From Microbispora bryophytorum (GTDB taxonomy: Bacteria > Actinomycetota > Actinomycetes > Streptosporangiales > Streptosporangiaceae): a stretch of DNA of 64,000 nucleotides. Positions 41,347 to 49,665 of the stretch are shown in pieces; the first letter of the stretch is position 1, and each line of letters opens with the position of its first letter. The notes beneath the pieces were generated by a model. The model was not told where the DNA came from, searched no databases, and was given only the letters and a program-made list of their open reading frames with translations. The stretch is taken from contig NZ_VIRL01000006.1 of NCBI RefSeq assembly GCF_006874465.1, positions 1 through 64,000 on the forward strand, in the 5' to 3' direction. A program made the translations under genes and the position numbers.

Positions 41347-42306
41347 TCAGGAACCGGGCGGAACGGCGGCGAGACGAGGCGGTGCGCCGAATGCGGTGGA
41401 ATCGGTGGTCAGGGCCCGTACGCGGGCGGCGTCCTCATAGGGGAGGGAGACCACGGTGAGCGCCCGCCGGGAGTCCATCGGGCGGTAGGCCGTACGGGAC
41501 AGGCCGGTCCAGGCGAAGGCGGGGCGAGATCCAGAGCGTGAGGACGTGCAGGCGGCGGTGATCCGGCGGGCGGCGCGACCGGTCCAGGGCAGGCCGCACC
41601 AGTCGTACAGGTCGCGGAAGCCGTCGAGGGGCGCGGCGCACAGATCCTCATACCGCACGACCTTGATGCCGGCGGCGCGCCGGGCCACCGTGTCGGTGAC
41701 CCGCCGCGCCACCTTCCACACCATGGCCGCTCCGGTGACCACGTCGCGGTTCCCGGCGAGCGCTCCGAGCTCGGCCACGTACGGGTGGTCGCGCAGCAGG
41801 AGGGGCTGGCCGAGCAGTTCGCGCACGTCCACCCTCCAGCCGAGCCGCCGCCAGCTTCCGGCGAACGACACGGGATCGCGGACCACGACGACCACCCGGC
41901 ACCCGAGGCGGCCGGCGAACCACTCGGCGGACAGGAGCGCGAACGGATCGTCGAGCAGCGCCCGCCTGGCCAGCAGGCGGCCCGTGGTGAACGCCGTGCC
42001 GTACTTGGCCATCCGCGCGAGGTCGCCCGGCCCGTGGTTGCGGCGGATCTCGGCCAGCCAGTTGTAGCGCAGCGCGACCGTGCGGGAGAACGCCGCCAGC
42101 CACGGCGTCTCGTTGCCGGGGCAGATGTACTGGAAGCGGTGGGTCACCGACGCGTCGAGCACACCGGGGGAGCGGCCCGGCGGGCGCTGCGGGTTCAGCG
42201 GTTCGTTGACGTAGACCAGCCGCCCGCTCGCCGTGAGCATCCGGCCCACCCAACTCGTGCCGCTGCGCGGCAGGCCGGTGACCAGCACGGGCGGCTCCGC
42301 GGTCAT
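41347..42306 (-). CDS. PAPS-dependent sulfotransferase 2
   Basis: 319 aa. The 5'-phosphosulfate loop is VTGLPRSGTSWVGRML (residues 9-24). The 3'-phosphate region is VVVVVRDPVSFAGSWRRLGW near residue 135-155. The C-terminal part has KVVRYEDLCAAPLDGFRDLYDWCGLPW. ATG overlaps the flippase stop by ATGA, so it is the last gene of the long minus-strand polysaccharide operon. Probably sulfates a glycan. Confidence 0.85.
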   Translation of the reverse strand: MTAEPPVLVTGLPRSGTSWVGRMLTASGRLVYVNEPLNPQRPPGRSPGVLDASVTHRFQYICPGNETPWLAAFSRTVALRYNWLAEIRRNHGPGDLARMAKYGTAFTTGRLLARRALLDDPFALLSAEWFAGRLGCRVVVVVRDPVSFAGSWRRLGWRVDVRELLGQPLLLRDHPYVAELGALAGNRDVVTGAAMVWKVARRVTDTVARRAAGIKVVRYEDLCAAPLDGFRDLYDWCGLPWTGRAARRITAACTSSRSGSRPAFAWTGLSRTAYRPMDSRRALTVVSLPYEDAARVRALTTDSTAFGAPPRLAAVPPGS

Positions 42307-43706
42307 GAGGTCGCCCTCGCCGCCCCGGACGCCCCGGCACCGCCCGCCGTACCCGCACCGTCGGCCGCCGCCCCAGCCCCAGTCGCCGCCCCGGCCGTAC
42401 CCGCACCGCCAGCTGCCTTCGCGACATCAACCGAGCGGCCTCCGCCGAAGGGGAGGAGGCCGTAGCGGCGGTGGACCTGCACGGCGGGCAGCAGGTTCTT
42501 CACGAGCACGCCGCCCGACCAGCCCAGCACCGCCCCCAGCGCGCCGTGCGCGGGGACGAGCAGCACATCCAGGGTGATCGTCACGGCGACGGCCGTCGCC
42601 ACGTTGGCCAGGCTGGCCGCCGTGCGCCCGCCCGCGACGAGCACGACGTCGACCATGCCGCAGGCGGTCGCGACCATCATCGTGGCGGAAAGGACGAGCG
42701 CTATCGCGCCGCCGCCGGCGTAGGCGGGCCCGAACAGCGGAAGCAGCCACGGCGCGAGCGCCGCGTATCCCAGCCAGAGCGGCCAGGTGAGCACGACCAG
42801 CCACCTGGTGGTGGTCCGATACAGCGCGCGGGCGCCATCCAGGTCACCCTCGGCCAGGGCCCTGACCAGCCGCGCCTGCGCGGCCTGGGCGAGCCCCTGA
42901 CCGGCGAGCTGCCCCAGCACCTTGAACCGGGTCGCCGCCGTGTAGACGGCTGCGGCGGCGGGACCCGCGAGCAGTGCGACGATTACCACGTCGAGCCGCT
43001 GGAACACCGACTGCACGGCCGCCGCGGCCGACCGCGGGGTGGTGTGCCGCCAGAAGGCGCCCACCTCCCCCACGTCGTACGGCCCGAGCCCGCGCAGCCG
43101 CACGGCGGCCAGCGCCGCGCCGGCCACGGAGGGAAGCGCCCAGGCGGCGGCCAGCATCGGCGGCGGGGCCCCGGCGAGCACGGCCGCGGTGACGAGGGCG
43201 AGCTGCCCGAGCGGCTGGACGGCCCCGGCGAGCAGCAGCGTCGGCCGCATGGTGCCGAGGCCGCGGGTGGCGCAGATCAGCACGTCCGACAGGGCGACGA
43301 ACGGCAGGGCGACGGCGAGCACGACCCAGACGCCGCCGGGCACGCCGGTGAGTCCGGCCAGCGGCCCGGCGGCCACGACCACACCGGCGCCCGTCACGGA
43401 CGCGAGCGCGGCCACCGGCGCCAGGATCCCGCGGACGAGCCGCCGCCCCCCATCCCGGCCGGCGCCGTCGACGGACCGGTTGCGGGCCAGGGCGTGGACG
43501 AGGCCGTTGCCGGTGTCGAGGCGGACGACGCCCGCGAGCATCAGGCACAGCGCGGTGGCCGTGAAGAACGCCCCGGCGGCGGCCGGGGTGAGCGACCGCG
43601 TCACCACCAGCACGAGCGCGAACTGCCCGCCCGCCGTGGCGCCCGCCGTGGCCAGGCCGGCGAGCCCATGCCGGAAAAGAGCGGGGGGTCCGGTCAGCGC
43701 CGCCAC
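42303..43706 (-). CDS. Oligosaccharide flippase (Wzx/MATE-like)
   Basis: 467 aa with about 12-14 hydrophobic segments, polysaccharide-biosynthesis flippase type (LATAGATAGGQFALVLVVTRSLTPAAAGAFFTATAL at the N terminus; FQRLDVVIVALLAGPAAAAVYTAATRFK mid-protein). Moves lipid-linked oligosaccharides across the membrane. The GTG start overlaps the sulfotransferase 3 stop by 13 bp; an upstream extension of the frame is out-of-family Arg-rich sequence. The Ala/Gly-rich C-terminal tail (about 35 residues) is low-complexity. Confidence 0.85.
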   Translation of the reverse strand: MAALTGPPALFRHGLAGLATAGATAGGQFALVLVVTRSLTPAAAGAFFTATALCLMLAGVVRLDTGNGLVHALARNRSVDGAGRDGGRRLVRGILAPVAALASVTGAGVVVAAGPLAGLTGVPGGVWVVLAVALPFVALSDVLICATRGLGTMRPTLLLAGAVQPLGQLALVTAAVLAGAPPPMLAAAWALPSVAGAALAAVRLRGLGPYDVGEVGAFWRHTTPRSAAAAVQSVFQRLDVVIVALLAGPAAAAVYTAATRFKVLGQLAGQGLAQAAQARLVRALAEGDLDGARALYRTTTRWLVVLTWPLWLGYAALAPWLLPLFGPAYAGGGAIALVLSATMMVATACGMVDVVLVAGGRTAASLANVATAVAVTITLDVLLVPAHGALGAVLGWSGGVLVKNLLPAVQVHRRYGLLPFGGGRSVDVAKAAGGAGTAGAATGAGAAADGAGTAGGAGASGAARATS

Positions 43707-44593
43707 GAGGGCACCGCTCCGAGCCACGGGACGAGCAGCGCGTCCCACGGCTCGAAGTGGTCGCGGAGCCGCCGGTGCACCGATGCGGGCATGGCCTCCC
43801 GCGGCCGGGCGTTGTGCCGCTCGAACTCCACGCCGCCGAGCCGGGGCAGTCCCAGGAATTCCAGCACCCGGTCGTACGCGGCGCGGGGGTCGCGGAACAG
43901 CAGTCCGCTGTCGAGGACCAGGATCCGGTCGCGCCCCACGAGCGGTTCCAGCCGGGCCAGTTGCTCGGCGTACCGCCCCCGGGCCAGATAGGCGTGGTGC
44001 CGGTGCGCGTGGCTCGCGTATCCGGGGACGGTCCGCAGCCGTTCGGCCTCGCCGGCGAGGCGCTCCGGCTCCAGCGCGAGGGCGCGCTCGAAGGCCGGCT
44101 CGGTCTCGAATCCCCGCGCCAGCTCGTGGGCGTGGGCGGAGCAGGCCCGCTCGACCGGGTCCCGGACCAGGACGATCAGCTTGACGCCGGGAAGGTCCGC
44201 GGCGATGCGGGCCCCCGCCAGGGGATGGAACAGGTAGTAGGGGGCCGACTCGAACGCCTGAGGGGCGTGCCCCCACCGGAAGCGGAGCGCCTGCGCCCTG
44301 GACGTCAGCGGGAAGTGGGCGCGATACCAGGGCAGGCCCCGCTCGTAGGCCATGTCGAAGTAGTGGACGCCCTTGCGCAGCACCGGCTTCATGACCAGAG
44401 GGTGCCGGGACAGGGAGCGGTACAGCGAGGTGGTGCCGCACCGCTGCGCCCCGATGATCAGGAACGACGGCAGCACCCGGCCCGCGCTGGTCGCCCTCCC
44501 GGCGGCGAGCGAGACGGCGTGCGCCGACTGCTTCAGCGCCGACTGTTTCAGCGCGGGGAGTTTCAGCGCGGGGTGTTTCAGCGTTGAGCTCAA
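43694..44593 (-). CDS. PAPS-dependent sulfotransferase 3 (heparan/NodH-like)
   Basis: 299 aa from a TTG overlapping the previous stop (TTGA). The 5'-phosphosulfate loop is FLIIGAQRCGTTSLYRSLSRHP, typical of heparan sulfate-type sulfotransferases; HYFD and LIVLVRDPVERACSAHAHELARG follow as 3'-phosphate region. C-terminal HNARPREAMP with RLRDHFEPWDALL. The first 25 residues repeat ALKxxALKQSA encoded by a short DNA repeat, so the exact start is uncertain. Different subfamily from the other two sulfotransferases, hence possibly another sulfation position. Confidence 0.87.
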   Translation of the reverse strand: MSSTLKHPALKLPALKQSALKQSAHAVSLAAGRATSAGRVLPSFLIIGAQRCGTTSLYRSLSRHPLVMKPVLRKGVHYFDMAYERGLPWYRAHFPLTSRAQALRFRWGHAPQAFESAPYYLFHPLAGARIAADLPGVKLIVLVRDPVERACSAHAHELARGFETEPAFERALALEPERLAGEAERLRTVPGYASHAHRHHAYLARGRYAEQLARLEPLVGRDRILVLDSGLLFRDPRAAYDRVLEFLGLPRLGGVEFERHNARPREAMPASVHRRLRDHFEPWDALLVPWLGAVPSWRR

Positions 44594-45591
44594 AGCAGGA
44601 ACTCCAGGTGATCGACCAGAGGGTTCAGCCAGACGGCGGGCGGCCCGAGCGGCTCCTGGCCGTCGCGGCGGTGCCGCTCGGCCAGGGCGACCAGGTAGTG
44701 GGCCGCCGTACGGCGTGCCTGGGCCACGTCGACGCCGAACGGTTCGAGGAGCCCGCCCGCCTGGGCGAGACAGGAGCGGGCGGCGACCGGGGGCGGCATC
44801 CGGCGCAGCGCCCGGTGGAAGAAGTGGTGCAGGGCGTCGAAGCCGGGCGGCACGCCCACGGCGAACCGCTCCCAGTCCCACACGAGCAGCCGCCCGTCCA
44901 CACCGGCGGCGACGTTCCAGGGGGTGAAGTCGCCGTGCCAGGCCGCGGTCTCCCCGGTCTGCTCCTCGGAGCCCGCCTCCTCGTCGTACGGGCGGATGGC
45001 GGCGATCTCCCGCGCGGCCGAGGTGAGCAGCCGGGCGGGCACGCGGCGGGAACCCACGCGGAGGGAGGTCACGGGCAACGGCGACAGCATCAGCACCTCA
45101 AGGCCCCGCCACCTGCCGTGATACAGCACGTCGGGCGGCACGACGACCTTCAGCGGCTGTCCGGCGAGCATGCGCAGCACCTCGCTCTCGTATCGCACCA
45201 GCCGCCTGGCCCGCGGCGAGTCGCCGATCTTCACGAACCCCGCGAGCCCCGACCCGTCGTACGCCTCCAGGATCGGTTTGCGGTTGGCGCGGCGGGCGGG
45301 CCTGACGTGGACGACGACCCGCATCCGGCGGCCGAGGACGTCGCTCAGGTGCGTCTCGATCGTGTCGGCCCCGCCGGAGACGGGCAGGCCGCGCCCCAGC
45401 GGGGTGTGCCACCACGCGCGCGGGACGACCCGCCGGGGGACCAGGCGGTGCGGCAGCACGCTGCGTGCACGGGGCCGGGCACCGGGCCGCGCATCGGGTT
45501 GGGCGCCGGGCCGGGCATCGGGCGGCGAAGGGGGGAACAGCAGGTCCATCACCTCGTCCAGGTAGTGGAGACGATCGCTCGCGTCCCTCAT
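44590..45591 (-). CDS. Aminoglycoside/choline-kinase-fold phosphotransferase
   Basis: 333 aa. Protein-kinase-like APH fold: catalytic AWHGDFTPWNVAAG (about residue 240) and metal-binding LVWDWERF. N-terminal region has a Pro/Arg/Ala repeat (DARPGAQPDARPGARPRAR, about 25-45). It probably phosphorylates a sugar or lipid intermediate of the glycan pathway; an antibiotic-modifying role is less likely given the operon. ATG overlaps the O-antigen ligase stop (ATGA). Confidence 0.75.
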   Translation of the reverse strand: MRDASDRLHYLDEVMDLLFPPSPPDARPGAQPDARPGARPRARSVLPHRLVPRRVVPRAWWHTPLGRGLPVSGGADTIETHLSDVLGRRMRVVVHVRPARRANRKPILEAYDGSGLAGFVKIGDSPRARRLVRYESEVLRMLAGQPLKVVVPPDVLYHGRWRGLEVLMLSPLPVTSLRVGSRRVPARLLTSAAREIAAIRPYDEEAGSEEQTGETAAWHGDFTPWNVAAGVDGRLLVWDWERFAVGVPPGFDALHHFFHRALRRMPPPVAARSCLAQAGGLLEPFGVDVAQARRTAAHYLVALAERHRRDGQEPLGPPAVWLNPLVDHLEFLL

Positions 45592-46952
45592 CGCGCCTCC
45601 CCGAGGTCGGATGCTCCGCCGGCGTTGCGCCACAGCAGGGCGAAGGAGATCAGGTACAGGGTCAGGGCGCTGATCAGCCCGTCGTAGACGACCATGTAGA
45701 GCAGCACGAGGATCATCACGAGCGTCCCCGCCCTGCCGATCGGCGTCCGGTCGGCCCAGTAGCGCCGCACCGCGCCGGCGAAGAAGGCGACATACAGCAG
45801 GGCCCCCGCGAAGCCCTGGCTGATCATCAGCAGCCACAGCTGCCCGTCGCTGCCGAGCGGGGGATGGCCGCACTCCACGCACCACGAGCTGCGGCCCGTC
45901 GTGACCGTGCGATGGCTGCCGTACGCGTTGCGCGTGTTGCCGTATCCGATGATCGGCGAGGTGGCCGCGACCCGGACGGTGGCCGCGACCGTGAACGCGC
46001 GGATGCCGTTGCTGTGCGGGTTGTCCAGCCGTTGCGCGACGATCGTGCTCAGCGGCGACAGCAGGAACGCCGCCGCGGCGACGGCCGCGACCGCTCCGGC
46101 GAGGAGGGGCCGGGCGCCCCGGATCACCAGGTACGCCGCCGAGACCCCCAGCCCGATCCACAGGCCGCGGTTGAGCGAGTAGACGATCGGGACGGCGGCG
46201 ACGGCGAGCGCGAGCACGGCCGCCGCGCGGCGGTACGGCCCGCCGTAGGTCCACCAGCCGACCACGAACCAGATCACGAGCACCGAGACGTCGCTGCCCC
46301 AGGCGTTGGCCCACTCGAACGGCGCCTCCGGACGCGGCGCGGCGTGCCCGAGCACGTGCTGCATCTGGGCGGCCGTCGGGTGGATCAGGTTGGCGACGAA
46401 CGGGTTGCCGCCGATCGAGGACGGCAGCGCCATCTCCAGCGGCGAGGTGAACGCGAAGCCGGGCGCGAACACGCCGAGCAGCCCGCCCGCGACGGCCGTC
46501 AGGAACAGCACGCCGAGCCACCTGACCAAGGTGCGCTGCGGCAGCTCGTCATGGGTGAGGTTGCCCAGGTAGAGCACCATGATCAGGAGGGAGACGTAGA
46601 CGGCCAGCCGCATCAGGTAGCCGACGACCCGGCCGGCGGCGAGCTCGCCGTACGTGCCGTCCGGCGTCTCGGCGAGCGTGAGCGCGCTGACCAGGTAGCC
46701 CGCCAGCAGCAGCGCCCACAGGCCGAAGCCCTTCGGTGCGCGGAGCGGCCGCCTGCGCCACAGCGCCACCACCATCGGCACGGCCAGCACCACCACCGAC
46801 AGCCCGCCCAGGCCGAGCGCCCACCAGAGCGGATAACCGAGCAGGAACGCCGCGATCGGCCACGCCGTCCGCGCGGGACGGCGCCGGTGCCGGGGCCGGG
46901 CCGCCGGAGGCAGGGCGGTGAGGGGGACGGTGCGGGGGGCGGGGACGGTCAC
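45588..46952 (-). CDS. O-antigen ligase/polymerase-like membrane protein
   Basis: 454 aa from GTG overlapping the Wzz-like stop. About 11-12 hydrophobic helices with a large extracytoplasmic loop (about 310-370) before LWLLMISQGFAGALLYVAFF, as in Wzy/WaaL proteins. Contains the SxxxGxGxxxx-like PIIGYGNTRNAYGSHRT segment. It would polymerise or ligate the flipped repeat units. In the middle of the polysaccharide operon between the Wzz-like protein and the phosphotransferase. Confidence 0.83.
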   Translation of the reverse strand: MTVPAPRTVPLTALPPAARPRHRRRPARTAWPIAAFLLGYPLWWALGLGGLSVVVLAVPMVVALWRRRPLRAPKGFGLWALLLAGYLVSALTLAETPDGTYGELAAGRVVGYLMRLAVYVSLLIMVLYLGNLTHDELPQRTLVRWLGVLFLTAVAGGLLGVFAPGFAFTSPLEMALPSSIGGNPFVANLIHPTAAQMQHVLGHAAPRPEAPFEWANAWGSDVSVLVIWFVVGWWTYGGPYRRAAAVLALAVAAVPIVYSLNRGLWIGLGVSAAYLVIRGARPLLAGAVAAVAAAAFLLSPLSTIVAQRLDNPHSNGIRAFTVAATVRVAATSPIIGYGNTRNAYGSHRTVTTGRSSWCVECGHPPLGSDGQLWLLMISQGFAGALLYVAFFAGAVRRYWADRTPIGRAGTLVMILVLLYMVVYDGLISALTLYLISFALLWRNAGGASDLGEAR

Positions 46953-48295
46953 GCGCCCCACTCCGCCGTCTCGGGGACGGGCGCGACGAACCCCGGCGGC
47001 ACGGCGACGGCGCCGAGCACGCGGGCGCCCTGCCGGCCCAGTTGCCGTACGGCCCGGTTGACCTCTGGGGAGGTCGTCCGGCGCAGGGCGACCAGCAGCA
47101 GGGCGGCGTCGGGATGGGCGGACCGGCCGGTCACGACCGTCACCGGCACCAGATGCGCCAGCGCGGAGCCCAGGCCCTTGGCGAGCTGCCGAGCCGTGCC
47201 CTGTATCCGGATGCCGTCGAGGCTCCCCGCCCGCCCGCCGTCCCGGTTTCTCGCCCGCCCGCCGCCGTCCCGGCCTCCTGTCCCCACGCCTTCGAGGAGC
47301 AGCCGGTGGGGCCCGCCGCCCAGCGAGGTGGCGACGGCGGCGGCCATCTCGTCGAGGAACCCCGAATCCGGCCTGGCCGGAAGCTCGGCGAGCAGCGGCA
47401 GGCCGCACAGCCGTTCGACGTCCGCGCAGGCGCGGATGCGGGTGTCCAGCCGGTCGCGGCCGAACGCGGCCCCCGCCGCGGCGAGTACGCCGAGGAACAG
47501 GCCGCTGCCGAGGAAGAGCGGCGGGCTCGGGTAGGCCGGCCGCGCGGGCGGCGTGGCGGGGCTGATCACCGTGCCCGGCGTCACCGCGACGGTCTTGAGC
47601 GCGTCGTAGCGCAGCGTGAGGTCCGACACCTGCCGGGCGAGCACGGTCTTCCGCCTGGTCGTTCCCGGCCCCGCCGCGGTCCGGGCGGTCGCGGTCTGGG
47701 TGGCCTGGGTGGTCTGAGTGGTCGTCTGGGCGGTCTGGGCGGGGTCTGTGGTCGCCGCCCCGGTCGCGGCGGCCTTGTCGAGATCGTTCTCGACCTCGCG
47801 CAGCCGCGCGGAGATCAGCTTCAGCTGGCCGTCGATCGCGTCCTCGGCGGCGCGGGCGCGGTTGCGCAGATACGCCTCCGCGTACGCCTGGGCCCCCGCG
47901 GCCGCGGCCCGGGGATCCGACGCCGAGTAAGAAATGGAGAGAATGGCGGAATTGGGAGGAACGTCGATCGTCACATGCTCCCGCAATTCCTCCGGATCCG
48001 GATATTTCAGAATCGCGGCGGCCAGGGTGGCGACGACCGCCGATCGGGCGATCTGGGATTCGGTGTCGAGGTTGAGCGTTTCCCGTTGCCGGGAGTTCGG
48101 CGCGTTGAACTGTTCCTGGGCGCCGGTCGGCACTACCTGCACCTGGGCGATCGCGGTGTAGCGCTCGGGGGTCAGCGCGAGCGCCGCGGCCCCGCCGCCC
48201 ACTCCGGCGAGCAGGCAGACGGCGGCGACCAGGCGCCTGCGCCTGAGCACAGAGCCGTATTCAGAAAGGTCGCGGCTGTGCGGCGGCAGGCTCAT
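46949..48295 (-). CDS. Wzz/chain-length-determinant-type polysaccharide co-polymerase
   Basis: 448 aa. N-terminal Wzz domain with a first membrane helix (about 20-42) and a second one near 255-278, flanking a periplasm-like part with a coiled coil (about 150-185) and a Thr/Gln-rich tract (TTTQTTQATQTAT). The cytoplasmic part (about 280-448) resembles the P-loop-like domain of actinobacterial tyrosine-kinase/Wzz fusions but has no Walker A motif. Controls chain length or export. First gene of the minus-strand operon; divergent from the GH26-like gene. Confidence 0.8.
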   Translation of the reverse strand: MSLPPHSRDLSEYGSVLRRRRLVAAVCLLAGVGGGAAALALTPERYTAIAQVQVVPTGAQEQFNAPNSRQRETLNLDTESQIARSAVVATLAAAILKYPDPEELREHVTIDVPPNSAILSISYSASDPRAAAAGAQAYAEAYLRNRARAAEDAIDGQLKLISARLREVENDLDKAAATGAATTDPAQTAQTTTQTTQATQTATARTAAGPGTTRRKTVLARQVSDLTLRYDALKTVAVTPGTVISPATPPARPAYPSPPLFLGSGLFLGVLAAAGAAFGRDRLDTRIRACADVERLCGLPLLAELPARPDSGFLDEMAAAVATSLGGGPHRLLLEGVGTGGRDGGGRARNRDGGRAGSLDGIRIQGTARQLAKGLGSALAHLVPVTVVTGRSAHPDAALLLVALRRTTSPEVNRAVRQLGRQGARVLGAVAVPPGFVAPVPETAEWGA

Positions 48296-48617
48296 CGAAC
48301 TCCCCGTGCCCTCGGTTCGTCACGCGGCGGCGGCCGGCGGTGGGGCCACCGGCGCCCCCCGGATGAGGAGGAGCGGCCGGACGCGTTCGCGGTCCCGGCG
48401 GCGGTCCGGCGGGATCCGGTCTCGAACTATAAGCCGCCACGGAGTTTCACCCCCGGCTATTGCCGAATTCGCGTCAGGCGATGGCCGCTCAATTAGCCGA
48501 TGAAAACGGAAATATCCGTACTCGTGATATGGGGAAACGGCCCCCGAAGCCACGGGGATTGATGGGATGGTGTTTGCCCATCCGTTCATTGCGTGGTCTG
48601 CCGAGGAAGGGGGCGCG
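48296..48617. other. Divergent promoter region of the polysaccharide operon and GH26-like gene
   Basis: 322 bp without a gene, lower GC than the surroundings. Contains ACGGA-AATA-TCCGT (48506-48519), an inverted repeat that could be an operator, and a minus-strand TATAGT (48426-48431) that could serve as -10 for the Wzz-like gene. No matching -35 was evident. Confidence 0.45.
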
Positions 48618-49649
48618 ATGAGACTCATCGCCGGCTTGGCCGTACTGGTGGCGGGGGCGTGCACGACGGCCTGCACGGGCACCGCCACGAGCGGGCGGGT
48701 GCCGGGCGGCGGCGCCGGGACGAGGCCGGTCGCCTGCGCGGTCACGGACAAGCTCATCCCGACGTGCGGGGCGTGGTGGGGGATCGCGCCCGACGTCTTC
48801 TCCGGACGCGGCCCGATCCGCGCCGTGGACATGGCCGAACGGCGCATGGGCCGCCGGGCCGACATCGTGCACGTCTACCACCGGGGCGGAGAGCTCTTCC
48901 CGACCGCCGAGGAGCGGGAGATCGCCAAGGGGCCCCGCCTGCTGCTGGTGAACTGGAAGCCGGCACTCGACCACACCTGGGCCGAGGTCGCGCGGGGCGT
49001 GGTGGACAAGCGTGTCGACAGGCTCGCCGAGCACATCCGGCGCACCTTCCCCGGCCGGTTCTTCCTCACGATCCACCACGAGCCGGAAAACGACGTGCGC
49101 GAGGCCGGGGGCTACTCGCCCGCCGACTACGTCGCGATGTACCGCCATGTGGTGGCCCGCCTGCGGCAACAGGGGGTGCGCAACGCGGTGACCGTGATGA
49201 CCTACATGGGCGCGCCCAACTGGGCGGCCAAGCCGTGGTTCGGCAGGCTCTACCCCGGCGACGACGTGGTCGACTGGGTGGCCTTCGACCCGTACGCGGA
49301 CGACCGGGTGAGCGACTTCGCCGGGCTGGTCGACAAGACCCGGCCCGACGCGCCGGGCTGGCCCGGGTTCTACCGGTGGATGCAGGCCAGGTTCCCGGCC
49401 AAGCCGATCATGGTCGCCGAGTGGGGCGCCTTCGAGCGGCGCGCGGCGCCCACGTTCAAGCGCGACTTCTTCGAGTCGGTCCGGCGCCAGATCGGGGACT
49501 ATCCCCAGATCAAGGCGCTGGTCTACTTCGATTCGCCGCTGGCGCCCCGGGGCGACACCAGGTTCGACACCACGCCGGGCGCCACCCGGGCGTTCTCGGA
49601 GCTCGCGCGGCTGCCGCGCTTCACGTCGACGCCGGTGCCGCCCTCCTGA
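48618..49649 (+). CDS. GH26-like secreted glycoside hydrolase (lipoprotein)
   Basis: 343 aa from ATG behind GGAAGGGGG; a GTG-type longer frame to 48567 was rejected. Signal sequence with lipobox-like VAGAC or TTAC (Cys15 or Cys19). GH26-type (beta/alpha)8 fold: acid/base Glu155 in TIHHEPEND and nucleophile Glu268 in MVAEWGAF. It should hydrolyse beta-mannan- or related glycans outside the cell. Position beside Wzz, flippase and ligase genes suggests trimming or release of the exported polymer. Confidence 0.8.
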   Translation: MRLIAGLAVLVAGACTTACTGTATSGRVPGGGAGTRPVACAVTDKLIPTCGAWWGIAPDVFSGRGPIRAVDMAERRMGRRADIVHVYHRGGELFPTAEEREIAKGPRLLLVNWKPALDHTWAEVARGVVDKRVDRLAEHIRRTFPGRFFLTIHHEPENDVREAGGYSPADYVAMYRHVVARLRQQGVRNAVTVMTYMGAPNWAAKPWFGRLYPGDDVVDWVAFDPYADDRVSDFAGLVDKTRPDAPGWPGFYRWMQARFPAKPIMVAEWGAFERRAAPTFKRDFFESVRRQIGDYPQIKALVYFDSPLAPRGDTRFDTTPGATRAFSELARLPRFTSTPVPPS

Positions 49650-49665
49650 GCCTGCGGCTGACGCC

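Noticed and set aside
42303-44441. 712-codon frame including the flippase
   Set aside because: The first 245 codons are Arg/Pro/Gly-rich and antisense-like within sulfotransferase 3 in another frame; the GTG at 43706 gives a normal flippase length.
44590-45591. Aminoglycoside resistance gene
   Set aside because: APH fold is present, but overlap with polysaccharide genes on both sides and lack of a specific APH subfamily signature favour a glycan-pathway kinase.
44590-46521. 643-codon frame including the phosphotransferase
   Set aside because: Upstream portion is an out-of-frame reading of the O-antigen ligase; the ATG at 45591 with ATGA overlap is the better start.
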